Assembly (NCBI RefSeq): GCF_026343335.1
Contig: NZ_JAPELX010000001.1
Location: 8,742,001 to 8,806,000, forward strand
Source: Streptomyces sp. NBC_00078
Lineage (GTDB): Bacteria; Actinomycetota; Actinomycetes; Streptomycetales; Streptomycetaceae
Length of the DNA: 64,000 bases
Direction: 5' to 3'
In this document: positions 33,145-42,200 of the stretch, piece after piece
Layout: each line of letters starts with the position of its first letter
How positions within the stretch are numbered: the stretch's first letter is position 1
The notes under the pieces: model-generated
Databases searched by the model: none
What the model was told of the DNA's origin: nothing
Seen by the model: the letters and a program-made list of their open reading frames with translations, nothing else
Position numbers and translations under genes: made by a program

Positions 33145-33975
33145 GTGAGTGCCGCTGCGCGCGGAGATGCGCCGGGTGAGGGCCGTTACGGCGAAGCCGT
33201 CTTCCCTCCGCAACAGGCGGGCGAGGGGGAGCGCATCGACTTCGGCGCCCTGGCCTACGACGACATCACCGTGGCGCGGTTGCGGGCACTCGGGGTCGGC
33301 CCGGGTTGGCGCTGCCTCGACGTCGGCGCCGGGACCGGCACGGTCGCCCGCCGGCTGCTGGAGGAGGCCGGGGTGACGAGCGTGCTCGCCGTGGACCGCG
33401 ATGTTCGCTTTCTCGCGGAGCGAGCCGTGCCCGGGCTGGACGTGACAGAGGCCGACATCACTGCTCCGGGCTTCGTCACGGGCCGCCGGTTCCGGCTCGT
33501 CCACGCGCGGTTCGTGTTGATGCACCTGGCCGAACGCGAACGGCTGATCACGACACTGGCCGAACTTGTCGCGCCCGGCGGTGTTCTGGTACTCAGCGAC
33601 GCGCTCGACCTGACGAGCGACCGGACGCCCAGCACGCCGTACACCAGGGTGATGCAGTCGATGTGGCAGGGGCTGCGCGCCACCATCGGCACCGATGTCT
33701 CCTGGGTGCCGTCGTACCCGCACCTGCTGCGTGGGGCGGGGCTCGGGCCCGTTGCCGCCGAGGCCCATGTGCCTCCGCTGGTGCCCGGCAGCCCCATCAG
33801 CCGTTTCTGGGCGGACACATGGGAGCGAAGCAGGGGGGCGATGGTTGCCACCGGCCTGGTTGACGACGCAGCCGTCGACTCGGCGCTCCGGTACCTCGAC
33901 TCCGACGAATGCGCCGCACTGTCAGCCGGCATGCTCACCGCCTGGGGCTGGAAACCCGAGGAGACGGCGAGCTGA
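33145..33975 (+). CDS. SAM-dependent methyltransferase
   Basis: The frame is open far upstream, so the start is uncertain: GTG 33145 precedes the first conserved residues; ATG 33064 is an alternative. The enzyme has RIDFGALAYDDITVARLRAL, motif I CLDVGAGTGTVARRL, motif II-like VLAVDRDVRFLAE, then RFVLMHLAERERLI and motif III LVAPGGVLVLSDAL. The C-terminal half (WQGLRATIGTDVSWVPSYPH and LLRGAGL) fits class I methyltransferases of small molecules. The substrate is unknown, and no biosynthetic neighbours are present. Length from GTG is 276 residues. Confidence 0.8.
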   Translation: MSAAARGDAPGEGRYGEAVFPPQQAGEGERIDFGALAYDDITVARLRALGVGPGWRCLDVGAGTGTVARRLLEEAGVTSVLAVDRDVRFLAERAVPGLDVTEADITAPGFVTGRRFRLVHARFVLMHLAERERLITTLAELVAPGGVLVLSDALDLTSDRTPSTPYTRVMQSMWQGLRATIGTDVSWVPSYPHLLRGAGLGPVAAEAHVPPLVPGSPISRFWADTWERSRGAMVATGLVDDAAVDSALRYLDSDECAALSAGMLTAWGWKPEETAS

Positions 33976-34113
33976 CCGCGAGCTGACCTGCGGCAGTTCG
34001 GCATGGTGAACGTCTGGTTCAGGCAATCGCGGGCCACCACGAGGCTCGGGCACGGCGTCCTCCCGGACCAGGTCGAGGCAGCCTGTTCGCCTGCGGCAAG
34101 CAGCTTCAGGGAC

Positions 34114-34677
34114 TCATCCCTGTGCCGGGTACGGCACCACGCTCACGTGCAGTGTGAGGGCACCGCGCGCCGCGCCCGCCACGTCCGGGGCCTTCGCCAG
34201 CGCGGTGATCTCGACCGTGCCGCCCCGGGTACCCGCGCACCGCAGCGAGGCGTGGGCCGTGCCGTCGGCATCCAGCCGCCAGCCGGAGACCTGGACGACG
34301 GCCGGCGTAGAACTGCGCACGGCGATCCAGCGCTTGTCGTCAGCACGGGGCCGCAGGACGAGGGACATCGCGGTTCCGGGCCGTACGCACAGCCGCTGTT
34401 CGACCGGATCGCCCGGGGCGACGCTGACAGACGTGTGCCCGGCGGCACAACCGGCCGCCGAGGACGAGGGCGCCGTAGCTGATCCGCTCGGGACTGCGGG
34501 CGAGGACGTCGTGGCCGATTCGCCCGGACTCGCGGACGAGTGCGCCGGTGCCGTGGGCGACGGCCGCGTCGAGCCGCTCTCTGAGGCGCTTCCCGTGGAG
34601 CCTCCGCCCGCAGACGTGCCGCACGCTGCCAGGACAACCGTCCCGGCGACCACCAGCCCACCGGACCACCACCGCAT
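34114..34677 (-). CDS. Hypothetical secreted lipoprotein
   Basis: The 187-residue product has a lipoprotein signal (MRWWSGGLVVAGTVVLAACG, lipobox LAAC with Cys19), a ~55-residue Ser/Pro/Thr linker, and a compact domain with two cysteines: CAAGHTSVSVAPGDPVEQRL and RWIAVRSSTPAVVQVSGWRL, ending LTLHVSVVPYPAQG. The domain reads like an Ig or 'chitinase inhibitor-type' beta-sandwich seen in Streptomyces lipoproteins, with no known activity. It would be anchored on the outer face of the membrane. No operon context. Confidence 0.75.
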   Translation of the reverse strand: MRWWSGGLVVAGTVVLAACGTSAGGGSTGSASESGSTRPSPTAPAHSSASPGESATTSSPAVPSGSATAPSSSAAGCAAGHTSVSVAPGDPVEQRLCVRPGTAMSLVLRPRADDKRWIAVRSSTPAVVQVSGWRLDADGTAHASLRCAGTRGGTVEITALAKAPDVAGAARGALTLHVSVVPYPAQG

Positions 34678-34972
34678 CCCAGCACCTCCCGAGGTGGAAG
34701 TGTAAATCCAACGGCGATACGACGCTCATGGAGAGACGTCAAGGGACGGGCGGGGGCCGACGGCGGGGCGTGGATGTGGCACCTCCTCGGATGGCGCCAG
34801 GGTCGAGCCGGGGTCCAGCGCCGATCGCGGAACTCCCGTATGAGCGAGGCGACTCCCTGAGATCACGCCAGGTCCCGGCGCGCGAAAAGCACTCGCGAAC
34901 CCGTGATCGTCATGGCGTGGAACGAGCGTTTGCGGTGAGCTCCGCGTTGGTCGTCGTTCTGAGCGGAACAGG

Positions 34973-35629
34973 ATGCCGGATACTCGCGGGATGGATGGAT
35001 CAAGGGCTTCGTGGATCAACACCACCCACGACTGGGCCAGCGCCGTGGACCTGGGCCATCTCGCCCGGATCCGCCGGGAACCAGCGAAGTTTGCTCCTGG
35101 TGGCCCAGCGCACCTCGTCCTTGAAGTCGTCGCCTACGCCGCTGACGAGGCATCGAGTCGAGGGGGTGGACGCTGTGCGATCACTCTGCACCGCGACGGC
35201 TCGGTGTCCGTGGTCGACGACGGACGAGGCACCGACACCCGCGTCGATGATCACGGCCGGATCGTGAAGAAGCCGGTGATGGCATCGAAGGACCTGCGGT
35301 TCTTCGACTCCCCGGACGCCGAGCGACTTCCGGACGGGCATCCACGTCGCGGCATGTCCGTCGTAGCGGGGCTGAGCGAGTGGCTGATTCACACCAACCG
35401 CCGTGGCAACGGGGCTTGGACGCAGCGCTATGAGCATGGGGTTCCTGCGACTGGCCTGGAGCCTGTCGGGGCCGATGGGACCACCGGAACGCTCGTCTGT
35501 TTTCAGCCGGTTGAGTTGCTCCGCTCGCAAGCGCCGTTGACTGCAGGCGACCTGACACGGTGGATCGCCCACTGGTCCGACCTGGAGGTTCGCGTCGACG
35601 ACCGACGTGACAGCGTTGGGATCAGCTGA
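34973..35629 (+). CDS. Stand-alone GyrB/ParE-type GHKL ATPase domain protein
   Basis: ATG 34973 (GGAAC upstream; ATG 34991 also possible) encodes 218 residues. The body reads AHLVLEVVAYAADEASSRGG, where gyrase has LVxEVxDNAxDE (the usual Asn is Ala here, VAYAADEA), then ITLHRDGSVSVVDDGRGTDT (Bergerat DxGxG), RRGMSVVAGLSEWLIHTNRR and GTLVCFQPVELL. This is the N-terminal ATPase and part of the GyrB fold without the transducer, TOPRIM or C-terminal domains. It could be a regulator or topoisomerase-like partner. Loss of the Mg-binding Asn suggests altered or no ATP hydrolysis. Confidence 0.7.
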   Translation: MPDTRGMDGSRASWINTTHDWASAVDLGHLARIRREPAKFAPGGPAHLVLEVVAYAADEASSRGGGRCAITLHRDGSVSVVDDGRGTDTRVDDHGRIVKKPVMASKDLRFFDSPDAERLPDGHPRRGMSVVAGLSEWLIHTNRRGNGAWTQRYEHGVPATGLEPVGADGTTGTLVCFQPVELLRSQAPLTAGDLTRWIAHWSDLEVRVDDRRDSVGIS

Positions 35630-35809
35630 TCAAGGGAGTCTCGCGGGCGACGCTGTCAGATGAGGAGAAGCCCGGCGGCCAACGCACCGGCCAGTGTCCC
35701 GGCGGCAGCCGAGCGGACGGCGGACCAGGTGGCGGTGATCCGGCACCCCGGTCAGACAGCAGGTGCTCGGCATCGCCGGACTCCACAACCTCGCCGTCTC
35801 GGAGGATGT

Positions 35810-36244
35810 TCAGTCGAGACAGAACTCGTTGCCCTCGATGTCCTGCATCACGATGCACGACTCATTGACGCCATCGGCGCGCAGAAGTCGTTCGCGGACC
35901 GCACCGAGCGCGACCAGTCGTGCGCATTCGGCCTCGAGTGTGGCGAGGCGCTCATCGCCCACGAGCCCCGTGCCGGCCCGCACGCAAAGATGAACCCGAT
36001 TCTTGACGACCTTGCCTTCGGGGACACGCTGGAAGTACATGCGCGGGCCGACACCTGAGGGATCCATGCAGACAAACCCCGCACCCTGGCGCTCGGGCGA
36101 CAGCGAGCTGTTGAAATCGTCCCAACTGGCAAACCCCTCCGGGGGCGGCGGTACGACGTACCCCAACACCTCGCACCAGAAACGAGCGAGGCGCTCGGGT
36201 TCCGCGCAGTCGAAGGTGACTTGGAACTGCTTGATCGATGACAT
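35810..36244 (-). CDS. VOC-family protein
   Basis: The 144-residue product begins MSSIKQFQVTFDCAEPERLA followed by RFWCEVLGYVVPPPPEGFAS and has GPRMYFQRVPEGKVVKNRVH, then LHVCV-like LCVRAGTGL, and the terminal VMQDIEGNEFCLD. It is a single VOC domain of the glyoxalase_6 group with the CAEPERLARFW and EGNEFCLD blocks shared with its neighbours. It ends at the conserved FCLD without extra residues. Function unknown. The 180-bp gap on its left to the GyrB-like gene holds nothing recognisable. Confidence 0.88.
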   Translation of the reverse strand: MSSIKQFQVTFDCAEPERLARFWCEVLGYVVPPPPEGFASWDDFNSSLSPERQGAGFVCMDPSGVGPRMYFQRVPEGKVVKNRVHLCVRAGTGLVGDERLATLEAECARLVALGAVRERLLRADGVNESCIVMQDIEGNEFCLD

Positions 36245-36367
36245 CGGCGCACCCTAGCAGGGGCTTCCCTTGCTCATATCCCGCTGTGGATCCGCAAGTC
36301 GTCGGGGGGACGAGCTCCGGGAGGGGCGGGAGTTCGACTGCCGCACCCAGGGGGCTTGTCCAGCGGC

Positions 36368-36396
36368 CTGTAGCCGCCTCCACGAGGCGGCTACAG
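36368..36396. promoter_or_regulatory. 29-bp perfect palindrome abutting the SCO6745-type gene start
   Basis: CTGTAGCCGCCTC (36368-36380), spacer CAC, then the exact complement GAGGCGGCTACAG (36384-36396), only 2 bp before the first ATG of the downstream frame and 14 bp before the likely start. It could be an operator, or an RNA hairpin controlling translation, or a terminator for the region upstream. TACAGG within its right arm resembles a -10 element, which would give a nearly leaderless message. Confidence 0.6.
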
Positions 36397-36410
36397 GCAT
36401 GATGTGGGCC

Positions 36411-37238
36411 ATGACTCACGTCGCCCGCCGCATGTTCGAGCTCTTGGAGCCGATCTGCTTGGTCACCTTCTTCGCCGACGAGTGCAACGAGGAGCTGGCA
36501 GCGCTCGGCCACCGCACCTACTGGGACGGCTACTTCGCCAGCCGCGCCGCGCCGCTGGGGCGGGTGCCGGCGCAGGTCGTGCACGCGGCCTTCTACAGCT
36601 TCGCCGACGGGGAGGCCGCGCGGCACATCCCGAGTGCGTGGGAGACGATCCCGCCCGAGGCGTCCGTCGCCGCGCGGGAGCGGGGCAGCGCGGCCTCCCT
36701 ACGGCGGATCCTCGGCGAGAAGTCGGCCGACTCCCCGGGCCTGGTGCGCGCCGCCGACCTCACCACCAAAGCCGCGACGAAAGCGCCCACAGAAGGCCGG
36801 GTGATGTACGCGGGGATGCGTACCCTTCCGGTGCCGAGCGACCCGGTCGCCCGACTGTGGCATTCCGCGACCATGCTGCGCGAGCACCGTGGTGACGGGC
36901 ACGTCGCCGCTCTCGTCGGCGCGCGCATCGGCGGCACGGAGGCCCACGTGCTCAGCGCACTGGCGATGGGCATCCACCCGCCGGAGTCGTTCGGGCGCAT
37001 CCACCACCTGCCGAAGGAGCGGCTGGCCGCGGTCATGGACGGCTTGCGCGAGCGCGGACTCGTCGACACCGGCGGCCACTTCACCGACGCCGGTCGCGAG
37101 ACCAAGCAACGCATCGAAGCCCTTACCGACGAACTCGCCGCCCCGCCGTACGACGCCCTGTCTCCCGCTGAGCTCGACGAGCTGGTCGCCGAGCTCGAAC
37201 CCATCACCGCGACGCTGGTGGCCGCGGGGTCGCGATGA
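36411..37238 (+). CDS. SCO6745-type HTH-like protein
   Basis: The third of three in-frame ATGs (36399, 36402, 36411) gives MTHVARRMFELLEPICLVTF, the usual N-terminus of SCO6745-type proteins. The 275-residue product has FADECNEELAALGHRTYWDG, YFASRAAPLGRVPAQVVHAA, FYSFADGEAARHIPSAWETI, a central linker, RLWHSATMLREHRGDGHVAA, and a C-terminal winged helix-like ERLAAVMDGLRERGLVDTGG with FTDAGRE. The family is common in actinobacteria, with a MarR-like C-terminal half and no assigned function. A perfect palindrome lies just upstream. Similar proteins are annotated as 'helix-turn-helix domain' regulators. Confidence 0.8.
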   Translation: MTHVARRMFELLEPICLVTFFADECNEELAALGHRTYWDGYFASRAAPLGRVPAQVVHAAFYSFADGEAARHIPSAWETIPPEASVAARERGSAASLRRILGEKSADSPGLVRAADLTTKAATKAPTEGRVMYAGMRTLPVPSDPVARLWHSATMLREHRGDGHVAALVGARIGGTEAHVLSALAMGIHPPESFGRIHHLPKERLAAVMDGLRERGLVDTGGHFTDAGRETKQRIEALTDELAAPPYDALSPAELDELVAELEPITATLVAAGSR

Positions 37239-37407
37239 CGAGGAGCGACTGACGGGACGAGGAGTCCGCCCTCCGTCGGCGAGTTCTCGGCCCGGTATTC
37301 ACGCCCGAGGTGCTCGATCCAACCGTCGACTTCCTGGCGGCATGTCCATGCCGACGAGTTGGTTCGACGAGCCGCGCGAGCCCGGCGCCGTTCTTTAGGA
37401 TGATCGC

Positions 37408-37785
37408 ATGCTCACGTTCACCGATGTAATCCTTGACTGTCCCGACCCCTGGAAGCTGGCCGAGTTCTACGCCGAGCTGCTGGGCTGGGAGATCAACACC
37501 GATATCAGCACCGAGCACTGGGTCAACCTGCGCAACGACGGCGTCGAGTTGTCGTTTCAGCGGGTGGAGAACTACAAGCGGCCCAGCTGGCCGGACCAGG
37601 AGCATCCGCAGCAGTTCCACCTCGACTTCGAAGTGGACGAGTTCGAGCCCGAGCACCGCCGCGTGATCAAGCTGGGCGCCACCCTCCAGAAGAGCTTCGT
37701 CGGCGAGTCCGGCTACGGCTGGCAGGTCTACGTCGACCCGGCCGGGCATCCGTTCTGCCTGTGCCGCAACCGTCCCCAGTCCTGA
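37408..37785 (+). CDS. VOC-family protein
   Basis: The 125-residue single VOC domain reads MLTFTDVILDCPDPWKLAEF then YAELLGWEINTDISTEHWVN, QQFHLDFEVDEFEPEHRRVI and WQVYVDPAGHPFCLCRNRP. The His in FHLDFEV and the Cys/Glu end are typical of the glyoxalase_6 group. It shares the CPDPWKLAEFYAELLGWE pattern with the other VOC genes in the window. No partner gene. This is the fourth VOC gene in 20 kb. Confidence 0.9.
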   Translation: MLTFTDVILDCPDPWKLAEFYAELLGWEINTDISTEHWVNLRNDGVELSFQRVENYKRPSWPDQEHPQQFHLDFEVDEFEPEHRRVIKLGATLQKSFVGESGYGWQVYVDPAGHPFCLCRNRPQS

Positions 37786-38271
37786 CCGCGCACGGCGAGC
37801 AGCCGCCGCGGCTCTGAACGGCGCCGGGGCCCGGCAGATCCGCGGTCGGTCGCGGGCGCTCACCACGGCCACCAGGACGGCATGGAGGGCGAGTTCGGCG
37901 CCTTGGGCCTTGTCCTCAACGCGCTCGTGCTGTTCGACACCGGTACTTGGACGCAGGTGAACCAGCTGCGGCGACCCCCGGCCCGCCGACGACTGGTCGT
38001 TTCGTCACTGCTTGTCCTGACGATGACGACGACCACGGCCCGTAATCAGGAGGCACTGACCAACGCCGGCAGACACGCGGCGGGTCCCGGGGGCTTCGCA
38101 AAAACCCGTTGGCGGACCACGGCTGCCACTGCTACGTTTCCGGAGGCCGTGCGAAAGAGCGAGGAGGTGGTACCCGTGAACATATCGACGTGGGTGCTCC
38201 CCTCCGGGGTCGCGGTCGGGCGATAGGTCGTCCGGGAGCGCCGTTCATGCGCACTCCCGAAAGGCACGACC
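37786..38271. other. 486 bp without a standard gene
   Basis: The region between the VOC and hydrolase genes contains one good ribosome site at about 38160 serving a 16-codon ORF. Otherwise no coding signal is seen; a + frame at 37882-38170 has no protein character. Confidence 0.4.
38176..38226 (+). CDS. Possible 16-residue peptide with a strong ribosome site
   Basis: GAGGAGGTGG is followed by TACCC and a GTG at 38176 (5-8 nt spacing), encoding VNISTWVLPSGVAVGR and TAG. It lies 45 bp upstream of the hydrolase start on the same strand. The ribosome site is better than that of most genes here, but so short an ORF can arise by chance. It might be a leader peptide or a relic. Confidence 0.3.
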   Translation: MNISTWVLPSGVAVGR

Positions 38272-38994
38272 ATGCAGTTCACCTCCCAACAGCGCCTCGA
38301 CGACGGCGTCCTCGAACGCGAATTCACCCTCGGTGAGATCCCCGGCATCCTGTGGACGTCCGGATCCGCACCTGCTCCGCTGATACTGATCGGCCACAAC
38401 GGCGGCTTGCACAAGCGGGAATCGCGGCTGGTGGCCCGGGCCCGGCACTGCGCGGCGGAGTACGGCTACGCGGTGGCCGCCATCGACCACCCCGGGCACG
38501 GCGACCGGCCCCGTTCCGCCGTCGATGAGCAGGCTCGCGCCGTCCTCCGCCGGGCGATGGCGGCCGGCGAGCCGGTCGACGAGATCTTCGAGTCCTTCAT
38601 CGTCCCGCTGGTCGAAAAGGCGGTCCCGGAATGGCGGACCACGCTGGACGCCCTCCTTTCGCTGCCCGAGATCGGTGGCCCGGTGGGGTACTCGGGGATG
38701 ACCGCCATCGGCATCCGCCTTGCGGTGGTCGAACCGCGCATTGCGGCCGCCGGTTTCTTCGCCGGGGGTTACGTGCCCCGCGCCCAGCGCGAGGAGGCCC
38801 GACAGGTCGCCATTCCGCTGCTGTTCCTGCTGCAGTGGGACGACGAAGGCAACCCCAGGCAGCGCGCACTGGACCTGTTCGACGCCTTCGGCACCAAGGA
38901 GAAGACGCTGCACGCCAATATGGGCGGGCACGCCGGCACCCCGTGGTTCGAGGTGGACGACGGGAACCGGTTCTTCGGCCGGCACCTGAAGTGA
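38272..38994 (+). CDS. Alpha/beta hydrolase (dienelactone-hydrolase-like)
   Basis: The 240-residue hydrolase has LILIGHNGGLHKRESRLVAR at the oxyanion region, AIDHPGHGDRPRSA, a nucleophile elbow GYSGMTAIGIRLA, and catalytic acid/His candidates DDEGNPRQRA and HAGTPWFEVDDG. The product starts MQFTSQQRLDDGVLEREFTL. It resembles small bacterial acyl-ester hydrolases that lack a lid; no specificity can be given. ATG 38272 follows AAAGGC. A bidirectional hairpin at 39138 lies downstream. Confidence 0.82.
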   Translation: MQFTSQQRLDDGVLEREFTLGEIPGILWTSGSAPAPLILIGHNGGLHKRESRLVARARHCAAEYGYAVAAIDHPGHGDRPRSAVDEQARAVLRRAMAAGEPVDEIFESFIVPLVEKAVPEWRTTLDALLSLPEIGGPVGYSGMTAIGIRLAVVEPRIAAAGFFAGGYVPRAQREEARQVAIPLLFLLQWDDEGNPRQRALDLFDAFGTKEKTLHANMGGHAGTPWFEVDDGNRFFGRHLK

Positions 38995-39137
38995 GGACGG
39001 GCCGTCAGGCCGGCAGCGGACGGTGGGCGGCGTCGGCCAGGATGCCCCCCCATCAGTGACAGGTCCCGACCGGGCAGTCCGTACGCCGGTCGCGCCTGAC
39101 GGCCTCTCCTCGGCCGGAGCCAGCCTCGAAAGGCAGA

Positions 39138-39173
39138 GCGCCCGGGTCCGCCGACTGTGACGGACCCGGGCGC
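39138..39173. terminator. Bidirectional hairpin between hydrolase and large glycosidase genes
   Basis: GCGCCCGGGTCCG (39138-39150) and CGGACCCGGGCGC (39161-39173) form a 13-bp perfect stem with a 10-nt loop. It lies between two converging genes and could stop both transcripts. Confidence 0.85.
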
Positions 39174-39234
39174 GAGGCTCCGCTTGCGGCTACTGGCGGC
39201 ACGGGTGGGTGTGCGCCTTTCGCCGGCAGCCGTT

Positions 39235-39261
39235 ACCTCATCTACCTCATCTACCTCATCG
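39235..39261. repeat. 9-bp tandem repeat ACCTCATCT x3 over the glycosidase stop codon
   Basis: ACCTCATCT ACCTCATCT ACCTCATCG spans 39235-39261 and includes the stop of the minus-strand glycosidase. The adjacent coding sequence (end of the protein, ETRKTHEARETR) is also internally repetitive, so the extreme C-terminus seems to grow by slippage. Confidence 0.75.
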
Positions 39262-42200
39262 CGTCTCCCGCGCCTCGTGCGTCTTCCGTGTCTCCCGCGC
39301 GTACGGTGCGACGGTGATCCGGTCGATCAGGGGTGCGAAGCGGGAGCGGAGCAGCACGCCGGGGAAGGTGTCCGAGGCGTAGGTGGTGCCGTCGAAGTTC
39401 GGCAGCTCCTCCGAGCGGAAGGTGATCGTGTTCGGGCCCTTCTTGAGGCGGACGGGGACGGTCAGTTCCCAGAAGTTGTTCTGGTGGAAGGTGTGGGGGA
39501 AGCTGACCCGCTGCGTCGCGCCGCCGCCCACGGTGATGTCGGCGTGGCGGGCGAGTGGGTCCGGGTTGTAGTGGGTGGCCTCGGACTGTTCCGGGTTGGA
39601 GTAGCGGATGCGCAGCGCGTACAGGCCGGCCGTGTCCGCGGCGACCGTGAACGTCGCCGTGTTGCCGTTGCCCGGGTCGCCGCCGATCCCGGTGATCGCT
39701 GTGCCGTCGGTGGCAAGGGACAGCGGCGTCAGCGTGGCCGAGCCCGCGAGCTTGGCGTCCTGCGCCTCGTAGGTACGCCCCTTGAGCGTGCCGTCGGTGG
39801 GCGTGACCGTCAGACGATCTACAAGGGTGGCGGTCGAACCAGGAGCCGAACCACCGGTCACCGTCACCTTGTTGACACCGCCCGAGAGGGAGACGGCCAC
39901 CTCGTGCCGGCCCTTGGTCACGTGCAGTACGTCGTGACCGTTGACGGACAGCCGAGCGTCCGCGCCTCCGAGGGTGTCGACTTCGAGCGTGGCCTCCCGG
40001 TCGGCGGGGGAGTAGACCCAGAACGTGGCCGTCTGGTTCCTCGCGAGGCGGACCGCGCCCGAGCCGGTGGCGGGGGTTGCGGTGTGCTTCGGCAGGTCGT
40101 AGACGGGCAGTGCGCCACCGCCCGTCCAGGCCAGTTCGCCCTCGTAGACCTCGGTGGCCGCCGACGCCTTCGGCAAGGACAGGGTGAGGCGGTCGACGAT
40201 GGCGTCGCCCTTGGTGGCGCTCTTGCCGTCCAGGCTCTTCGCGGCGAGCGTCAGGGTGTGCCTTCCCTTGGTGAGGTGGACCTTGGTGTCGGTGTGGTCC
40301 CACACCACCCACTTGTAGCCGAGTGGCAGGTACAGCTCCTGCTCGCTGTCCGCCTTGCCGTCCACCCGCAGGAAGACGTTGGTGGGCCCCTGCTCCTTGA
40401 CCTTGTCAAAGGTGTTGAGGGAGTTGGCGAAGGTGCTCAGGTCGTAGGTTCCGTCCTCGGGCACGTCCACGGCGAAATCGAGCGAGACGTCCGAGCCGGT
40501 GCGCAGACCGCCCACGTCGTAGCCGCCGGAGGTGTAGAACTTCGACACGTCGCCGGTCGAGCCCTCCGGGCCGTTCTTGGTGTAGCCGGACCCGGTGTGG
40601 GCGGCGTCCTCCGCCTCGTACGACCCCTGCCAGCGTACGGGCGGGGACTGCGTGCCCTTCGCCTTGCCGGCCGGGCTCAGGACGATCTCGTACGCCGAGG
40701 ATTCCTTGAGATTCGGCAGCCCGCCGTCGCCGAAGTCGACGACGACCTGGCCGTTGTCACCGACCCTCAGGTTCGTCTCCGTCAGCAGCTTCGGGCCGGA
40801 GTTGTCGCCGACCTGCCCGCTCCACTCGATCTCGCGCACCCAGGCGTGGACCTGGTCCCCGAAGACCTTCTTGGGGACGCCTGCGAAAGTGATGTGGCCC
40901 TTGCCGGTGGAACCGCCGAAGATCAGCCGGGCCTGTTTCTTCTTCTCGTCGAGCGTGGCGACGCCCTGCATGGTGTAGTTCTGGCCGGGGAAGGGCGGGG
41001 CCACGTCCACCGTGTGGCCGCTCATCGAGGCGTATGAGTGCAGAAGCCACCACTGGCCGTTGCCGCGGTTGGACTGCACGGCGGAGTCGGAGAGGTTGCC
41101 GTCGATGTTCCAGTACGCGATGTCGGCGTCCACCTTGGACTCCTCGATCGCGGACACCCACTGGATCATCTGGCCGGGGACGGAGGTGTGGTAGTTGAAG
41201 GCGTACTCGTTGATGTTGACGGGGAGTTGGGTGCCCTCGTGGTCGGTGCCCTTGAACAACTCCTTCTCCCACACCCGGTACTTGGCGACGCTCTCACGCA
41301 CAGCTTCCGGGTGGCTCAGCTCGTGCCAGGTGATCACGTCCGGGAGGGTGCCGGCGGCCAGGGTGTGAGTGAGGAAGCCCTTCACCTGGTCGTACAGGAC
41401 GCTGGTGTTGGGGCCCGCGATGCGGGCGTGCGGCATCCTGCCCTTGATGAGTTTGTAGGCCTCGTCCCAGGCGGCGAAGTAGTCGGCGGGGTCGTTGAGC
41501 CAGCTGACCTTGTTGTAGCTCCACTCGCCGGTGCCGAACATGTTGCCCTCGGGCTCGTTGAACGGCACGAAGACGATGTTGTCCTGGTACTGCTTCGGCA
41601 GCTGCAGAACCTGGTCGACCTGTTTGGCGAGCTTCTCCTCGTAGAGCTTGAGCTTCTGCGCGGGAGTGTCGCCCGGCCACTCGTACGGGAAGCCGCGGTG
41701 GATGTCGGTCATGTAGATGTACACGTCACCGTCAGTGGAGTCGGCCAGCGGCTTCACCACGTCCAGCGCGTCGGCTCCGGGGTGCTGCGGGCCGTCCTGG
41801 GCCTTGGTGGAAACCGTGCGCAGGCCCATACCCTCGATGAGGTTGTTGGTGGGGACGCCGGGCCCGTACACGCCGTAGAGGGTGCCGGAGGCTCCGCCGT
41901 GGAAGGCGCCGGTGTCGGAGCCGAGGTCGACGGTCAGCTGTCCCTCGCGAACCACGGTGACGGTCGCCTTCACCGTGCGCCCGGCCGCGGTTCCGGCCAC
42001 CTCGAACGTCCCCGGCCGGGCGTACTTCTCAGGCGGTACGTCGTCCCAGGTGACGGGGGTGTCGCGGTCGTAGCCGTCGGAGAACGAGGCGCGGACCGCC
42101 GCGGGGAGGGACGGGGCGGTCCCGGCGGTCGCACGGACCTCGAACGACGTCCGCGAGAGTTGCTGGAGGGTGGGGAGGTTCCCGACCGTGCCGGCCACCT

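Noticed and set aside
35622..35858. Small minus-strand frame (LNILRDGEVVESGDAEHLL)
   Set aside because: Overlaps the VOC gene in another frame, composition consistent with chance.
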